From the NCBI GenBank assembly GCA_027605045.1, contig JAQFWX010000002.1, positions 1,488,001-1,552,000 of the forward strand: a DNA stretch of 64,000 nucleotides, in the 5' to 3' direction. Below, one piece after another: positions 1 to 13,300 of the stretch. Position numbers and translations under genes: made by a program. Within the stretch, counting starts at the first letter, position 1, and each line of letters opens with the position of its first letter. The DNA is from Phallus indusiatus (taxonomy: Eukaryota > Basidiomycota > Agaricomycetes > Phallales > Phallaceae). Under the pieces are notes generated by a model. The model did not search any database, was not told where the DNA came from, and was given only the letters and a program-made list of their open reading frames with translations.

Positions 1-89
1 TTCCACATATCGGGGTTTTCTTCTCAAATAATCTCCGGCCGTTCTACGTGTTCTTTGAGCACCTGTCTTACTAGGCTATCACTGGCACT

Positions 90-163
90 CACACCAATAG
101 GCTCGTCGCGGTGTGAACGTTCTCGTCTTTTTTTCTCTCCTTGTCTTCTGGGATTTTACGTCA
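90..163 (+). promoter_or_regulatory. Conserved upstream block: CACACC...GGTGTG inverted repeat and TTACGTCA bZIP-type site
   Basis: An inverted repeat CACACC (90-95) / GGTGTG (110-115) is followed by TTACGTCA at 156-163. The 15-mer TTTTACGTCACGGCG is identical in the right-hand copy, where CACAC..GTGTG also lies on its far side. TTACGTCA is the known optimal site for ATF/CREB-type bZIP factors. That it works here is inference from conservation between two otherwise diverged copies. It lies about 830 bp upstream of the ATG, so it may drive a spliced leader. Confidence 0.5.
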
Positions 164-885
164 CGGCGTCATTACATTTCTCATCTCCTTTTCTTCCATA
201 TTCATTCGAGGTTTATGGCAATTGACAAAAGCGGATGGTGGCTTTTTTTGGAGAGAGCTCAAGGCCTGGGATAGTCCAAAAACATCGGCCCAGTGACAGT
301 TCTGGTAAGTTACCCGTCCATGCAACTGAACTTCCTTTCGTTTTTTACATTAATGTTCTGCGGCTCATTTTAGTTTACCGTAGCTTTCGGCTTTTTGGTT
401 TTTCCCCCCAGATGAAGGACCGATTCCCGCTCTTGTTCTGTTCATCCTGTTCATCGATCTCAATGATACCTATCTCTTTCTCGTCTGGGAACGCTGTGTC
501 TGCTTCTGGACACGAGGCTGCCATGTCACATTCCACATCCCACATTTCATGAATGATGTTGGTATTCGGTTTGCTAAACGGCGGTGACGTGTATCTGAGA
601 TCCACTCCTGAAAACCTGTGGGCTTGGACTTTCATCTTTTTTTCCACCGGATACCATACGAACTTCAATACTTACTTCTAAATGACATTCACACCGGTAA
701 GCGGATCACTTTTCGAATCTAGAACTCTATTCCATGTCTCATCCTCTCCTTGCATTCTATTCAGGTCCAAATTTTAGGGGCAAGTCAATTGCAAGAAATA
801 ACCTCACCCCATATTCTCCTTGTACTATTCGACCATCATGAGTCTAGATTATCTAGCACTGCCACGTCCCTGTATTACCATCAAC

Positions 886-893
886 TATATAAA
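886..893 (+). promoter_or_regulatory. TATA box of small gene A
   Basis: TATATAAA lies 97 nt before the ATG at 990. The same octamer sits 88 nt before the ATG of the paralogous gene near 62.3 kb and is embedded in alignable sequence in both. Confidence 0.55.
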
Positions 894-989
894 TTGGAAC
901 ATTTCAAAAATCCCATGAAACAGCAGATTCGCAATTTCCCCTTGTAGCCCAAAGTTGTAGTATCTTCGTTGAAAGAAGGGAATTTGGAA

Positions 990-1377
990 ATGTCATCATT
1001 GGTCTCCATAACCAACGTTCTTGTCCTATCTCTTTTCCTGCCTTTGCTAAATTTATTGACCTCAAAATTTCACGCAGGGTCTCCCTAATATAGGGTCTCC
1101 GGTTATGTTTTTGAATGCCCGAACTCAAAGGATGCAGCATGGAACAATAATTGGCGTGAACCCCCCTTTGCCAGATGTTGTTATTGAAGTTTTTTCAAAG
1201 TCCTTTTGCACACTCACCTCATAACAGGGGACGGTCTTCGTCGTTGTAGAACTCGAAGGAAATAACGCTCGTCTTGAAATTCCGTAAGTTGTTCGTTTAC
1301 GCGCTGTCATATTTTTGATCATGCTTCTTTCGGAAATTTATTTTTCTAGTCTTGCATCCCTTAGGAGGGCTGGATGA
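990..1377 (+). CDS. Small intron-split protein, family member A (64 aa, unknown function)
   Basis: The model is join(990..1001, 1078..1176, 1228..1283, 1350..1377), giving 64 residues. Exon 2 encodes GLPNIGSPVMFLNARTQ and ends in PPLPD, exon 3 begins GTVFVVVELEG, and the C-terminus is IPLASLRRAG. Intron phases are 0, 0 and 2, identical to two paralogues at 41.3 and 62.2 kb. Over exons 2-4 it matches the 62.2 kb copy at 38 of 60 residues by my count, with mostly conservative changes, which supports real coding. The protein is short and has no signal peptide or membrane segment. Alternating hydrophobic residues around a central LPDGT turn suggest a small beta-barrel (SH3/Tudor-like), which is inference. 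Exon 1 (MSSL) and the donors GTCTCC and GTTGTT are the weakest parts. I do not recognise the family. Confidence 0.72.
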
Positions 1378-4300
1378 GATCACGTCAACCAGAAGTCATT
1401 TTCTCTCGGGGTGCCCACAATTCGTGTGTCAAGCACTAGTAAATGTATATTTGCCTTTGGGCCATTTCCCCGCATCTTTGTTAATCAAATTCCTGATTTA
1501 CATTTCGCTCTCATGATAAATTAACGGGCATGGTCACGATATAGGATATTGACATTGACGTATGATGGAATGGAATAGAAGCTTTCAAACTGAGCTACTT
1601 TTAGCATCCGCTGCTGAATCTGCAAACCTGGAAGAGTCCTGATTGGCAGTTGGCAGACAATTCACCAAGAAGCTCCTATTTCACGGGACACCATTGGTTT
1701 CTGGCCTCTTTCCATTCCGCACGTTCTCAAGCTATTCATTGTAAACCTTTTTCTTACGTATACGGCACCCATGCTGCTAATATGCCATGTTATATGATCT
1801 TTTCCACAATGAGCTGTTTGCGTGCGTGCGTGCTATCTTGCTATCTTTGAAGATCATACGTTCAAGATACTAATCAGTTAGGACCTTAGACATGAACTTG
1901 AACTTGAATTGCCAAGCACCGTTTTGTCTGCTGCTCTCGAAAACCTGGAACGAAAAAGCGATAGTTGCCCTAAACGTAAAGATTTGTGAATGGCACGATC
2001 AGACTACTGTTCTTACGTGGCTCGGTTCATTTTTAAAAGCGAAAAAAAAACACCCTGTAAGTTTTGTATTATAACCAAATGGAAGCTGATAGTCCCGGCA
2101 AATATATGAGCCGCCTCCAATAGTGATCTTGAAACAACATCTTCAATGTCATGAGACAATATGAAATGAATGACAGTTTCCAATCCATTTACTCTACCAG
2201 AACAAACTTCTTTTGTTATGAAAAATGCATGTCTGGAGTCAAGACTGATAGAGACCTGATACGTATACCAATTCTTGAAAGTACAAATATAAGTCGCTGA
2301 TAAGGTTTCAAAGATAAATTGTATATGCTACGGCTTCTTTTAGCTCTTGAAATGTCAAATAGGGGTTTGTCCATTCAGCGACATGCTTTAACCTAGGCAT
2401 CAATTTATATCAAACTACATCATGATATACCATGAACTTTGAAACAATTCAATGCCGACTGAAGCCTGATTACTCCACGATGGCGGGAGTCGGAACCACT
2501 GCTGATTTCTGAAAGAAGTTGACTCGCTTCCAATGATGATTCTCAGAAGCCAAATGAATGTAAAAAAGGAAGCACACGTATTAGTAGAACGAGCTAGTCC
2601 TAACTTCCTCGGCGTGGTCTAGACCGATTGTATGTACATCGAGGTTCACGTCTATTGCCAGGGACTAATAATTATCGCAGCTCCTATTTATGCGTGCTGT
2701 TTTCTTGCTCACCAGCTAATTAAGGTCATCTATGCACTGTATTCCCGCAATGAGTGGAAGAGAATGGCATGGACTTGAGCCCGCAATAATTTTCGTTTCG
2801 AAGAATTCGGTGGGGAAGTCGCACTTTTGTTGGTAGTGTCGCATCGAAGATCAAAAAGGAGCAATATTCAGTTCAACTTCAATACAGTGTTTCATTTCAC
2901 GATACCTCCTTGCTCAGGTGAGGTTCACCTCATATATACAGAATCCGACTTCGGAATGTATAACTTTGTCGCTGTGTCGTCGTAGTGCCATCTTTCGCAA
3001 TTTGGCAACTTGGCACAGTCTCTTTAATCAGAATACGGATTGAAATTCGTGTTGTCAATTATGAAGTGTTCAAATCAATGGCAAGCTTTCAAAAATAGAT
3101 ATATCTTAATTGGGAGATCAGAGCTTTAAATAAATGTGATAACAGCCCATCTTCAAAACGTGTAAATTGAAAAGAAAATCATCAGGTACATATGTTAACT
3201 TGATTCCACCCGAGTGGTGAGCACAACTATTGATTCACGACCATCCGTAACCTCCATGAAGTCTTCTTCCGGTTGATGCCAAAATAAGACATCCCGCTCA
3301 GTCGTGCAATATATCACTGGACGCTAGAACGAAACGTTCTGAATCGAGATTCGAGGTTTAAATTCCTTAAAATCTATGCAAGTGTCATGGCGCCGCCGAT
3401 GCGTGGTATGTGTCATAGTTACTCTACTAGTATCCTCGTCAAAATTGCAGGAGGGGGAGGTTGTATTGAACGACAAAACCCAAAGGATTCTAAGCTGGTT
3501 TTCGATAGTTGCGCAGATTGATTCTACATACGCATCAGGGAATCTTGGTTTTCGGTATGTATTAGACAAAGGCTCGACACACACTGGGGCCATGACTATT
3601 TATCAAAATATCAATACGCAGTAGGACTCAGGTCCCGTGGCTTTAGGACACAATTTAGACTAGCCACGAAGTGATAAAACCAACCTGTGCCAAGTTGAAT
3701 GTCTGATAAAGACGGCACAATGTTTTAATCTCCGGTGAACGTTTTGATTTATGGTTGCTCACCTTACATATACCACTATTCATTGGACGCTCTCCCGTGT
3801 GGCGGGGAATTTTCTCCTTGGCACCGAAGAAGAGACGGATTCTGTGCCAAAACTGACGTGACACATTACCCATGCCTTGTGCTGTCACTGTTGTGAAATA
3901 GAAGACTTTGAGTCAAATTACAAAGGTCGACACAGTGCAATTCATAAGACTTCTGTGATTCTAAGGTCGTTTACTAGTTGAGACCAGTTTTGAAAGGGTT
4001 TTATTGGGCGCTGATCTTTGGCCATTCACATGTACATAGAGTCCGCATAGTAAATTTGGTGTCCATGGAATAATTCGATGACTCTTGATAGTGTGCCATA
4101 TACAGAAGCCGTACTGACGTTAATGAGTTGAGCAAACGGCGGTTCTCAGCACAGATAATCCGTACATACCAAAAAGTTCCAGGTTCCAGGTTCCAATTGC
4201 CATAACGATAGCTTCCTGATTTTGAATGATTATCCTGAGGTTATTACCAATGGAGTTTCAACGTGTTGTGAGTTCCTTGTTTAACGTTGATGATAGACCC

Positions 4301-7300
4301 TGTAGAGAAACTTTGGCACGAATGAGATTGAAAACTCCTCCGCTTGATATCTTGTATATATTACTTCGGTGCGGCGCACAGGCCGAGAGATGGAGAAAAA
4401 TAAAGTTATCGTAGACCTGACACCGTGCACCTTTATGGTAAGTGGTTTACGCCTCCCATACATGTAATTATAGCAGCGAGGATGTGCGTATCATTCGCGT
4501 GCACGTGCCTTGGTGGGATTCTTCTTCTCATTTCAAATTCTGGCCCAACAACACATGTTCGTTAGAAGTTGAGTTATTTAAGTGAGCGGCTGGATTTTCT
4601 GTTTCAACAGTTTTTCGGTTATTTCAGGTATCCTTTGATATCGCCCTCTATTTGATAACGATGGGTACTCCGACCTTTCGTAAATCTGGAAAGCATCGTG
4701 ATATCGGGTGCACCACAGTAGGAGTTCATGTGAGAATGACCTACTCAAGTTAGGTCCGTTCATAATTATTAACGTGGGAAGAGGAGAACAGGTGTCTTCT
4801 GAACCGTATCCACATGGTGCAAAGAGAACGGTATTACTGTGAAGAGAAAGGCTTGCAAGGGATTTGTCGAATTTCCTTTTCATCTTGTAAAGGAAAATCA
4901 GAAGTCAGGATCCCAGTGCTGAAGAACTGTCATTAAACTGTGTGAAGAGCCAAAAGAATATTAAACCTTACATCTTGTCTGAAGATTCGGATCCTCTACA
5001 TATTTAGAGTCCATCAGCTTCGTGGCTGACATATGAACTAGTCAACAACAGATGTAAGACCAAAGCAAGGACAAGGGGGTGAATCGTGATGAACGAACGT
5101 CGAATGAATCAGCTCCATATTTTCGTCAAGTGATCAATATAACACGAATATAACGTTTAGGCTAAAGGATATTGACTTGAACAATCAAAATCGAACGCGG
5201 TTCCAACCCAATCGATAGGAAAATCCGACCTCGCAGCCATTTGACTTCGATTATGCCAACCAGGAATTGCCAAGACGACAGGCCCGTGGAGAGGGACTAA
5301 AGTCTTACTCAAGAGCGATTATCGATATTATTACGTAATGATGGATAACTCCCGCGAGAAAGCATTACGTCATTTGGTCCCTGAGCGCTGCTTACGCGCC
5401 ACGCGAGAATCCAGATTCAATCGGCTAACTGACTAACCAGGAGGAGAACTCTCCAAAAAGGGAAAGACGATCGATTCTCCTTTTGGTAATAACTTCCGCA
5501 GCGCTCTGCAGTGGAGGCCAAGGTTGTCCAAGCGCAGTGAAAAAGGTTTTGGTTTGCAGAGAAAGTATGTGGCTGCTGTCTCATGAGCTGGTCGCGAGAA
5601 ATAACTTCCGAAATGAAACTTAATTCATCAAAGCTGAACTCACTAGACTCAAATTTAAAGGGTTGTTTATAGCTTCTCAAATTCTATTCAGAACCTCTCG
5701 ACTTGCGAGTTCGGCTTCACATTCCATTCCTCCCGTCGCCGTCGGAGAGCGCCTTTTTGTTTGAACAAAAAGGCATGTCATAGATTGTTCGATCTTCACT
5801 ATTCCAGCAGAGGTAATACATAAATATTAGGTACGCACACCTCCGTCGAGCAAAGGGAGAGTGTACTGTCACATCGTGAAATGGAATCATATACGTGAAC
5901 CATTGATTGACTTTGTTTTAATGGACACACGATCTGAGATAGATGTGGTAGTGCACGGACGATTTGAAGTCAACTCTCAAGTCTCGGACGTAGGAGCTTG
6001 GGTGATCTCAAAGGAAAAATTCGACGGAAGGAAATCTTTTTTTTGCAATTGCTTACGGCTACCCATGAGAATGTGATGAACATGCGGACTGTTGAGGTCA
6101 TGATAAGAAGTAAGGGAAGAATTGAAGGAAGAAAAATGTCTGTGGCAAGGATCATCCTTAAAGGGATTATGACAACCATAGTGGTTCTTTATACATCACT
6201 AATAATCGCTGTCGATGTCAATTTCAAACAACTTAGATTCAGCCAAGGTCTCATTAGATGCTTCTAATTAACGCACGACCAGCACAGTGCAGTATTAATA
6301 CATGCCCATCATCATAAATGTTCATCCAATAGTTTCGGTTTTTCACGGATTTGCCATATTTTGTTGTACAGCAATTTTGGTACCCAAGTTGCCCAGGAGC
6401 AGCATCTATGCATCCAAGTCATATTGCATGGCGGACAGCTGCACTGGCTGCCTGTGAGGCGTAGCACAGCATTGAAATTGATCCACAATTGGCTCGTCAA
6501 ACTAATGTCGTAAAATGTTGACGAAGTCCTGGTTTTAGGCTTTCATTAAACGATTAAACGCTGATCCACTGCTTGGTTAAGTACGGTTAAGAAGATAAAA
6601 GATAATAAGTACTTAGCAGGACGTCGCATCACTACAGTTCAAAGCGCTAGAAATTTCCATTGATACTCGATTGCATTGCATTGTTGACACCCGCCAGAAC
6701 GTTACCATTGGGGGTTACCATCGTATTAGACTTGCCTAAACGAGATCTCAGTGGTTGCATTGCGATTTGAACGAATAATGAATTATAACATTGTATAACT
6801 CCCTGAAATGTACTGTTTCGGAGCATGAATCGTAGTCAGAATGTAGTAAAAGAAGCCGTTCTAAAATGTACATACACACATACATATATATATACATACC
6901 TATATACTTGTCTTGCAGCATTGACGCTTCAGATAATTATATTATCTAAGCCTGCATGCAACGAAAGTGTCAAAAACGTTGATTCTAGTGCTGTAACTGA
7001 CAGAGATACTCTCATGACATAGTAAATATATCCCGTCTTCACCCGCCGCCCTACAGTCTTTCCTCGCGTTGTTGACGCGACTCAGATAGATCTGAATTGC
7101 TATTGAGTCCAAGTTCACAACACTGACGTTTCGTATCTAATGAATACGCAACGTGGCATCAAAAAAAGTAATTATGCAGGTACCATAGTTTAATGGACCT
7201 GGCTAGTACTAAATGCGATGGGAATTTTGTGGCCAGACAGCACAGCACACTGGCCGCACAGATATGTATGGTGCATCGTCCAGAATAGCTCCACACCAGA

Positions 7301-10300
7301 AAAATACATGGAATGTTTAGAAATGTTTGACCCTGACTTCGTGGCGTTGCGACGCGGCACAGTCATCTGCATCAGCATTCAAGTTCGTCACAACATGGCT
7401 TCAAGGTGCTTGCGGGTGCACTGTTTTTGTTTGGTTCCAAATTCCTTTGTGGCGGAGGTGACATCCTATAATTAATGAAAAAGAAGAGATCCACCCCTTG
7501 AGATTGAATTGTGGCCATAAGAAGTTGAAAGGGCGAAGTCGTTGAATTAGAGCCTATCTTTTTTCAAAGATAAAAGATTCATTGCGCCATAGCCTGAGTG
7601 TGAGAGTGTGTGAGATGTGCATCCATATCATGAAACTTCTTTTAGCCGCTAAGGTGTCTGCCTGCGTTTGATTCATCGACGCCCCGACATTCGTGACTTG
7701 CCTTCAAAGCTCTTCCCCTTCCACCTAATGGGGAAACTAATAAAGCGACGGGTTCAAGTGTCCCTTCATGCAATAAAAGCGTTTCCTTCCCAGCATTGTC
7801 AAAGGCTTCTCTTATAACGTCAGTGTTTTAATGCTCCAACGCCGATGAAATCATCGAATGTTGCGCCGGCTGAGTTTTCAATATCCAATACCCATGTATG
7901 ATTGAATGTGTTGCGGCGAAGTGCGATAGACTAACCCTTGTTGTTCTATAGTCGGGGTCAGCTAAATGTGAGGTAGCCACTGGGACTGAGGTGAAGTACG
8001 TACAACAGCTTACCATCGTACTCACCAATAGGATTGTCTTGTAGTCCGGCCTTTATTTTGCCGAAAGGTCTAAAGCACGGGACGGAATTACACAGATATC
8101 GATACATGTACCATTTTGATGATATCTGCATCACGGACGCAGTTGAAAGAAAACAGCAGCCTTAAGTGTGACGCACTCAAGTACCGAGAAATGGAAATAA
8201 AGGTACTAGTGCGAGCCACCGGAATCGGCACAACGGTAGCTTCATATCATCGTTCCGCCCTCATATACTTTGTGGGTGTACTATCTCATATGTGATAGGT
8301 CATATCGAATGTTCGAATGTCGGCATATCGCTTATACCCTTATGCTACTTTGGCGCGAGCGCAGAGAAGAGAATTAGAAGGCAACGAAGACACCCAAGTA
8401 CCGTAAGTCTTGATGTATGATGGGATTATGAGTCTTCTAGAAATTCCGAAGCAGAGAGAAACCGTCGGTAAGACCCTGCAAAAGAAGCCAGTGCTAGTTC
8501 TAGTCCTGGTTCTAAGTTCGTTCACACGAGAGTTAAGAAGAAGCTAACGAGTGACTTAGAGGCTTATGTTGTAGTGGTCAGTAACCCATTAATACATTAT
8601 TTCTCAAGCCATTAATGATAGAGATCATGATAAGTTACGTTAAGGGGCGTACGTCATGCCGCTTGCATACCTCAAAAGCTCTCGTTTCTCCTTACCCAGT
8701 TCCCCAAATATCCAATTGTCTGGAACAAATAAAATAAGCAGTCAATCAGAGAGCACTGACACTAATACATTACATATCTCGGAACATATTGATGACCACC
8801 GCAACTCATTTGATATGAAAATCCTCAGCAATAGGGCAGCCGAATATAGAACACCTCGAGACAGCTCGCAATTGCAAGTTCCGAGAAAACACCAATACAA
8901 TAACTTTGAATGATCGTCAGTTCCGTTGATCCCTTCATGCCAGACAGATCCAGCGCAGTGCGCGCGAGAAGGAAGTGTTTGTGTCTAACGAGGCACTGAA
9001 TTACACTGGGCGGGACCCTTCGTGTTGGCAGCCTTTGTGGTAGCTCTTGAATTCATGGGGCGGTGGTTGTAGATCTTGTGCTGACAGCCTGTGTAGATGC
9101 GTGTAGCCAATTAAGATAACGAAAGTAAGTAGAGCAAGTTTTCCGGAGCTACGAAGTACATGTGAGATGGTTGTACAACTCCATGCGGGACGATAAACAT
9201 TTATGGGACACGTACTCACACGACCGGAATGTTCCGACTTGTCGTACGACGGCTCCTCATTGGCAAATTCTTCTATCCTCCGGTTTGAAAGGAAATAAGC
9301 ACGAAGGTGGGGAGAGGGATTATAAAAATAGACATCATCATTTTTGCTATTTGCTAGATGATAAGACCTCGACTGAGGAATTTTCCCTCCAAAGGTCACC
9401 CAAGACGTCATAAGCCCCGGATGATTTTTGATCCAATTTAGTGGTTCTCTCAACGGTGGTTTCAGGTCAGCTCTACGGACATATGTATCTATACAATCAT
9501 GGAAATCCATGACTTCTTCTCTCCACAATCATACCATTTTTGGCTGAAATTTCAGATTCAGAGATACCGTCGCTATGAGTGACTGCGATCACTTCGCTCT
9601 TGCTCAATTTACAATTCGGCCACAGCCCAACAGCAGCTAATCTACTTCTCAGAAGAAAATCACACTTGGCTTGACGATGTTTCCTTTTACTTGGAGGAAC
9701 TGCTGTACCCGCGAAATAAAAGCCCCGAGTTAGATATTGTTATTAATCCGGAATCATTGCGGAACAGATTACAAACGAAAACAAATTCGTGGTATAGGAA
9801 GGTTACGCGTCTTAATTGGCTCTCAATCATCGAGATTGTTGTGCATGCCACCATGGACAGAACTAGTATCATGATCACCGCTTTGCGGAAAGTGGAGACA
9901 CATGTTGATTGCGTTCAGCGCTGTTAAAAAGGCGCCTTGAGCGTTGATCTTGACTAGAATCAATTTCGGATGGAAATACTTTCTGTGCTTCGTATCTGAG
10001 CTTATAGCTCAGAGAGACATTTCAACCCTAATTCTAATTTGAGAATTCGAGAGAGCCAGTCAGATATGTACTTCACTCGCCTCTGGGAGAAGGGAATTGG
10101 GGGCGATCTGTAAGTTAATGTAGTAAAATGTGGATCTCTCGGGCTTGCCTGGCGTCATTAGCAACATCATCATCATTATAGTCAATCAAAATGATAGCCA
10201 CTTATTTTGCTGAGCAGCCAGATGGATTTCACGAATTAAACTTACGGCGAGTTTATTCTTAACGAACATATGTATCTTGATCACAGCCTGAAGTGCAGCC

Positions 10301-13300
10301 ACAGGAACCTTGAAGGGACCTAGAGCAATGCCTCATCAGAGAGTGCTCTAACGTGGAATCTAAATATGTACATGCCCAAGAACACAGGGTCAGAATCTCG
10401 GAAGGATCGTCTCAATGTTTTACATAAGAAAAGTTACATACACGATAGCTTACAGAAACGGATGATCCCGTCCTAATTACTTTCCATTTAAGGTGAGCGA
10501 TCCTCTATAACTTGGCCGACGGATGTCCGAGAATGACTAAAAATCCAAAGTGACCCGAAACAATTTGAGTAAGCTTCGAGCCTGAAGAAGTTCACGAGGA
10601 TGAGAAGGGTCGGAACGGAGGGGAAAAGGTGATGTGATCGCGATAAGTGAGTGAAGTTCAGTAAGCCTTAATACGCTGAGTGCGTGTGTGTAATTTTATC
10701 CAGGGTCATCTTTATTAGGCCAGATTACTTACCGTTTGAGACTTGGAAGCGTCTGCTTATAACACCGAGTTGATTGTAACTTATCTCCTCGGTTTTTTTC
10801 CTGCTACTTGAATCGGGGAAATCGGGTATGATCGATAAGTTCGATGCTGAAGGTTGACATTCGGTCAACTTCGACCGTTCCCCCACTGCCTCGATAATCA
10901 AATGCTAATGTGTCTTGTCTCGTCGGACGTATTTGTTCATTAAACAATATAACACATTCAGATGGTTCGTGCATATGAATTTATAATAAAATCATAGTGA
11001 GTTATGAGTCTTCTATCACTTAGTTTAGAGATGCCATTTATCAGTTCAGAGGTGGATGGAATACGTGAGGAACTATGCTGCGTACATTATTAGACCGTGT
11101 CTGTACACCGTTATTGTTACGGCCTTCATCGCCCGATCAGGCTAGTAAAGTGATTGAGATCCACGCCTAGTTGTTCAATCTTAAGTTACCCTCTAATTAA
11201 ACAACGGTTGGCACATCAGTTGCTGCAGGCTCGAAAATGAAGCATACTTCTTTTTGCCTTCTATAACGAGTGCAACATGTGCAGCATCGTATGAAGGCTA
11301 TTCGTGTACACACATCATTAGCAGGATCACGGTTCTTGAAAAGGGTAAACCCGGGCTGTTTCCGGTACATTACTCGGGATTCTCGGAGGAGAATGAGACT
11401 CAGGTCCTCTTTCAGATCAGATTTCCGGCACGACCTCCTCAGAACCAAAACTGAGGTCCCTCGCAATATTAACGCTTTGAGAAAGAAATCCTCACACGAA
11501 AACAGCTCGAACGGCCACAAAGGCACTGAAAAAGCTGCTTAATTCGGTATTGAAACACGACGGAGAAATTTTTAATCAATTATCTCTATAGGTTAGGTCC
11601 TCCGCAGTCCATGCTCGGGAAGAGGATTTTCAGATATCGAAGCGACCCTTTAAGACTCCCATAGCACATCAGGGAGCATTGCATCGTATGTACATGGGTT
11701 GAACCTCGGATCGAATCTGCATTAAATCCATCGAGTTTGAGTTTGGAGTAACTGCGGGACATGGGACCAAAGCCGTCAGAATGATTTCGCATCATATTTG
11801 TATTCACAGTTTGAGTTCAAGGGCCGCCAGCACCACCGCGACCGAAAACGACCGAATCAGGTTAAATTGTCGATCGTTCTACGCGTTAATAATTTTATGC
11901 GATTTAAGTGCTGTGAGTGCATGTGGGGGATGTGTATGTACATATTTCGTGTTTTGTTTTCAGTACAGACTTAGGGACACTTTGTATATACGATCACCGC
12001 CGTACCGGACTTAGTGGTGACGCCCGGGTACGAGGTGTGTTTATGCTCTCGATTTAATTAAATGATTGTTTGTCGACTCCATGACGCGGACGGCTGTCAG
12101 GTGAATAGAATCGCCACAGCAACAGATCCATAGCGCTTAAGCTCGACACGCATGCACGTTTCGAATTTTCAATGGGAATTATTAGATAGCGAGATACATA
12201 CATTACAGCGCCTGCAGGAAGGTTCAGCGAGGGCTTTGCTGTGGAAACTGCTTTGTATGTATAGAAGTTTCAAATATCAATTTGTTTATCTCCGCGAGAC
12301 TAAGGACGAACTTTCCGTTTTTCAAAACTATGGTTCTAAATATTGTGCACAGGGGAAATTGCACCGTCCCAGAGTCCAGACAAAGGAGAAAGTCGCGGCC
12401 CATCTGTCTGAAAGGATCGTTTCCGTGCCATAAATGGTGAATAAGTCTAGTTTATCTTGATGTCACCGCTGCTGCCGAGCTCCTCAAAGTAGCTATTCGG
12501 GTCCACAAGTCGGACGACTTCGGGTCAATATATACACAAAGAATAAGATAGCTTCATAAGCAGTTGGCGATCAAGTTGGTTCCCTTTTCCCTCTAGTTGA
12601 TAATTGCACATGATAATGTCAGGCTCTTTAAGGGAGAGACAATTACCCTGACCTCGCGCAATGCAGTTGTGATAGGGAAACTTGAGCTTGATGTACTAGT
12701 GCCTGCCTGGTTTGAAAGTGGGTGCATGACGTGTCTTTCGAAGACTGAAAGAGCGACGGAAATCTCCTCGAAAGTTTGACGTCTCGCGAGACTGAATTTC
12801 AAATTGTCTCTCTTCTGGCACGTTTCGGCAAAATCTACATTCCAATCTTCTTTTTTTCTCAAAAAGCCCAAATCTCTCGACGGACTCAATCTCACGAAAG
12901 TGTGTTTTATGGTTATATTTTTACGTAACTTGAGCTTACAGAAATCTCGCCCCAAGGCTTGAGTTAACATTGGCTACCCACCTGTCAAGGTTTTGGACCC
13001 CTTTCACCGTGACATGTTGACATCTGATAAACGGATGATAAGCTCACACTAACAGTGTTTTCTCTTGACTGGGCAAAAATAGGAGACCTTAGTGAGTATC
13101 TTCTAGAATTTATCAATACATAATGAAATCCGATCAAATACGAAGGACCACAAATAGTGTACTTTTTAGAGTCATTATCACCAGCGGAGGGGACCTGATT
13201 CTCTTCAGAAATAATCACATTAAATAGAATATAAATAGGGATCTGGAGATCAGTTCCAAAATGCCGACGTATCACGAATCAAAAAAGAACTTCTCACGGC

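Larger units (their letters stand above)
1..1377 (+). repeat. Long inverted duplication, left copy (upstream region plus small gene)
   Basis: The whole interval aligns by eye, with gaps, to the reverse strand of 63370-61927. Matching islands, in the same order, are the first bases of the window (TTCCAC..ATCGG), the TTACGTCA block near 156, a splice-donor-like GTAAGT at 305, an ACCGGT..CGGATCA block near 680-695, a TATATAAA box at 886, and the four coding exons. Noncoding identity is patchy while the exons match well, so this looks like an old duplication. The left edge is cut by the window start, so its true extent is unknown. Confidence 0.7.

Noticed and set aside
9001..9528. 175-codon minus-strand frame in the left desert
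   Set aside because: No family resemblance, no splice partners, no start context or neighbouring gene structure. Length alone is possible by chance in this base composition.
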